In this document: in pieces, positions 4,218 to 5,323 of the stretch
Position numbering within the stretch: the stretch's first letter is position 1
How the letters are laid out: each line of letters opens with the position of its first letter
Origin: an uncultured Eubacteriales bacterium
Lineage (GTDB): Bacteria > Bacillota > Clostridia > Oscillospirales > Acutalibacteraceae
Assembly: GCA_948762645.1 (NCBI GenBank)
Contig: CAQBRY010000094.1
Span: 491-5,813, forward strand
DNA: 5,323 bases
Direction: 5' to 3'
Program-made: the position numbers and the translations under genes
Notes under the pieces: model-generated
The model's input: the letters and a program-made list of their open reading frames with translations, nothing else
Databases searched by the model: none
What the model was told of the DNA's origin: nothing

Positions 4218-4304
4218 ATGCTTGATTTATTGGTATTGGTCGGATTTTTCCTAACCTATTTTTTAATAATTTATCTAGTTTTAGATTCAGCATATAAAAA
4301 ATGA
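4218..4304 (+). CDS. Small hydrophobic peptide, probable type I toxin (28 aa)
   Basis: Begins MLDLLVLVGFFLTYF, continues LIIYLVLD and ends SAYKK: one membrane-spanning helix (about 2-22) with a short polar, basic tail. This matches the build of Fst/TxpA/BsrG-type toxins, which insert in the inner face of the membrane and depolarise or disturb it, although I see no close sequence identity to a named one. GGGGGTG lies 6 nt before the ATG but is locked in an 11-bp hairpin. The stop codon sits at the edge of a hairpin shared with a convergent antisense RNA (4296-4398), which has a stronger promoter. Direct repeats link the toxin leader and the antisense region, as in par loci. The neighbours are lysis genes and mobile-element regulators, a common setting for such modules. 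A small holin-like peptide is the alternative. Confidence 0.75.
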   Translation: MLDLLVLVGFFLTYFLIIYLVLDSAYKK

Positions 4305-4398
4305 AATAACCGTTTCCCTCTACCAAAGTGATAACGGTTATTCTTTAATCCAAATACTTTGGGGGCTAACCATTCTTTAAACGGTTTCGCTCCTACTA
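4296..4398 (-). ncRNA. Antisense RNA, probable antitoxin of the small peptide
   Basis: A perfect promoter (4405-4433) predicts a start near 4398; a 10-bp hairpin followed by TTTTTT predicts an end near 4296, about 103 nt. It is fully complementary to the 3' region of the toxin transcript and overlaps only the toxin's last codon and stop. It also carries the complements of two direct repeats, AACGGTTA-TCT and TGGGGG, which occur in the toxin leader next to the ribosome site. This is the arrangement of RNA II in the par locus: contact at both ends blocks toxin translation. A small CCAAA/TTTGG hairpin (4350-4362) lies in the middle. No protein is encoded. Confidence 0.72.
4304..4342. terminator. 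Shared terminator between toxin mRNA and antisense RNA
   Basis: AATAACCGTT (4305-4314) pairs perfectly with AACGGTTATT (4333-4342). Leftwards the stem is followed by TCA and TTTTTT, a good U tail for the antisense RNA. Rightwards it is followed by CTTTAATCC, a poorer tail, so some toxin transcripts may continue to the hairpin at 4451-4484. The stem's right arm is also a copy of the direct repeat in the toxin leader. Confidence 0.75.
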
Positions 4399-4404
4399 CT
4401 TTTT

Positions 4405-4433
4405 ATTATATACTCTTTGTTGGCTGTTGTCAA
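4405..4433 (-). promoter_or_regulatory. Consensus promoter of the antisense RNA
   Basis: Read leftwards: TTGACA (4433-4428), exactly 17 bp, TATAAT (4410-4405). It is a perfect match, clearly stronger than the toxin promoter (TTGTAA), consistent with antitoxin RNA being made in excess. Confidence 0.85.
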
Positions 4434-4450
4434 CACATTATTATAATATT

Positions 4451-4484
4451 CTTTCTGTGAATTTTTATTCATGGAAAGTTTTTT
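4451..4484 (+). terminator. Plus-strand terminator between toxin locus and holin
   Basis: CTTTCTGTGAAT (4451-4462), loop TTTT, ATTCATGGAAAG (4467-4478), then TTTTTT. The two non-Watson-Crick positions are G-U pairs in plus-strand RNA but A-C mismatches in minus-strand RNA, and the U run is on the plus strand, so it acts on rightward transcripts such as long toxin mRNA and shields the convergent holin gene. Confidence 0.7.
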
Positions 4485-4487
4485 ATT

Positions 4488-4775
4488 TTATGTTCCTTTT
4501 ACGCTTGTGACAGCTTTCAAAATATCATAAATATAATTGCTCCCTCTGGATATTAAAATACCCGTCAAAATATTTCCAATGTAGGGAATAGATGACTTTA
4601 AGTTAAGATATTCGGGTAAATCCAGTTTATAAGCTACCGCAATAACTATGCCTAAAATGATACTAAAAATCATACTATATGAAAAATCACCATACATAAA
4701 AAACTCTTTAAAATATGTAATTATACTTTCGGTTAATACTGCAAAACTTATTGTTTCCACAATTTTATCATCCAT
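4488..4775 (-). CDS. Small holin-like phage membrane protein (95 aa)
   Basis: A membrane protein placed directly after an endolysin gene, the usual position of a holin, which permeabilises the membrane so that the lysin reaches the wall. ATG (4775-4773) is preceded by AGGAG (4790-4786) whose bases begin right at the endolysin stop codon; the gap is 15 bp, so the two are co-transcribed. Residues 1-28 form an amphipathic acidic-start segment; 31-49 (FSYSMIFSIILGIVIAVAY) is a clear membrane helix; 63-77 (IPYIGNILTGILISR) is a second, followed by GSNYIYDIL. The TGxxxSRGSNyxxD ending is a pattern I associate with small phage holin-type proteins. Length is normal for holins. Functional proof is lacking, and it could be an uncharacterised phage membrane protein. 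Confidence 0.7.
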   Translation of the reverse strand: MDDKIVETISFAVLTESIITYFKEFFMYGDFSYSMIFSIILGIVIAVAYKLDLPEYLNLKSSIPYIGNILTGILISRGSNYIYDILKAVTSVKGT

Positions 4776-4790
4776 GTTCTAACTTCTCCT

Positions 4791-5323
4791 TTACTGTGGT
4801 ATTTTTAGGGTCTGTCCTGTATAAATCGTGTCGCTTGAAAGATTATTTAGTGTCTTAATTTCTTTATATCTTGCTCCATTTCCTAAATATTTTTTTGTCA
4901 AATCCCAGAGCGTATCGCCTTTTTGTATTGTGTATTCAAAATAGTTTTTAGTTTCATTTGTACTTGCTCTAAAACCATTTAAACCTTTATTTTTCATTAT
5001 TTCGGGATAGCTTTTGTAAGAAATGTTTAAATCTACGTTTCCGCTAATTCCGTCAACTTTCCCTGTGCTTGAATACTGCCAAATTCCGCATGAATACGCT
5101 GTTTTGTCACTATCCCACTGAGCAAGCCACAAATCAAAACGCTTTAAAAGCTCGTCTGCGTAAAGGTAGCTATCCAGCCAATTTTTATTAGCGTAAATCA
5201 TAGCATAATAGCCTGCATTTTCGATTGTTTCGCTAAACTTTATGCAAATATCTGTTCTTTGGCGAGTGCTGAGTTTTAACATTATTTTATCGTCGACTAA
5301 GTCAGAGAGATTACTCTTTCTTT
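4791..5323 (-). CDS. GH25-LysM endolysin, N-terminus beyond the right edge
   Basis: A phage-type lysozyme (N-acetylmuramidase) that cuts peptidoglycan and binds it by LysM. The frame stays open to the edge, reading RKSNLSDLVDDKI before the first in-window ATG (5282); that ATG lies inside the GH25 fold and has no ribosome site, so the gene is partial, not short. About 176 residues are visible. GH25 C-terminal half: LKLSTRQRTDICIKFSETI, AGYYAMIYANKNWL, FDLWLAQWDS, CGIWQYSSTGKVDGISGN, VDLN, all typical of the family's barrel end. A linker follows, then one LysM domain in the last 48 residues (about 4794-4937): YTIQKGDTLWDLTKKYLG, NLSSDTIYTGQTLKIPQ. The holin-like gene follows by 15 bp. It is related to the dead GH25 fragment at the left edge. 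The active-site DxE region is outside the window. Confidence 0.92.
   Translation of the reverse strand, partial: RKSNLSDLVDDKIMLKLSTRQRTDICIKFSETIENAGYYAMIYANKNWLDSYLYADELLKRFDLWLAQWDSDKTAYSCGIWQYSSTGKVDGISGNVDLNISYKSYPEIMKNKGLNGFRASTNETKNYFEYTIQKGDTLWDLTKKYLGNGARYKEIKTLNNLSSDTIYTGQTLKIPQ

Larger units (their letters stand above)
4181..4365 (+). repeat. Direct repeats linking toxin leader and antisense region
   Basis: AACGGTTAATCT (4181-4192) recurs as AACGGTTATTCT (4333-4344), 11 of 12 identical, and TGGGGG (4204-4209) recurs at 4360-4365, in the same order and with similar spacing (23 and 27 bases start to start). A further AACGGTT is at 4380-4386. The antisense RNA therefore contains complements to both elements of the toxin leader, like DRa and DRb of par. 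Confidence 0.6.

Noticed and set aside
5280..5282. ATG at 5282 as the start of the endolysin
   Set aside because: The same frame is open to the window edge, the ATG lies inside the GH25 domain, and no ribosome site precedes it.

Overview
The window is AT-rich DNA with strong AGGAG-type ribosome binding sites, consensus sigma-A promoters (TTGACA/TATAAT) and many U-tailed intrinsic terminators. This points to a low-GC Gram-positive bacterium (Bacillota, Clostridia-like). The content is accessory DNA: phage lysis genes, a phage-type repressor, a small sigma-like regulator of the kind carried by mobile elements, and several decayed genes. No integrase, transposase, rRNA, tRNA or CRISPR array is visible.

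Left part (1-1073) is a gene graveyard. A GH25 endolysin fragment enters from the left edge carrying a +1 frameshift and a nonsense codon. It breaks at about 290-299 against the C-terminal side of a Panacea-domain (SocA/GepA-like) gene that runs on the other strand and has three in-frame stops. A third, unrecognised reading frame (807-1073) shows four internal stops. A single intact gene follows (1358-1789): a secreted protein of unknown function with its own near-perfect promoter and terminators.

Middle part (1800-3660) is read leftwards: an XRE repressor (2076-2348); just upstream, a candidate small RNA or terminator-leader (about 2406-2522) with a perfect extended promoter; a decayed unrecognised gene (2746-3027); and a sigma-70 region-4-like regulator (3100-3489). 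The sigma-like gene is preceded by a strong terminator, a 13-codon leader peptide and nested RNA helices covering its ribosome binding site and start codon, a layout that suggests translational attenuation.

Right part (4100-5323) holds the most interesting module: a compact locus organised like the par/Fst type I toxin-antitoxin systems. A 28-codon hydrophobic peptide is encoded on the plus strand behind an 11-bp, GAAA-capped hairpin that buries its Shine-Dalgarno sequence. A convergent antisense RNA on the minus strand has a perfect TTGACA-17-TATAAT promoter, a shared terminator and direct repeats giving it complementarity to the toxin leader. To its right, a minus-strand lysis pair follows: a GH25-LysM endolysin running off the right edge, then a small holin-like membrane protein. 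Functions are inferred from motifs and layout only; no database search was possible.
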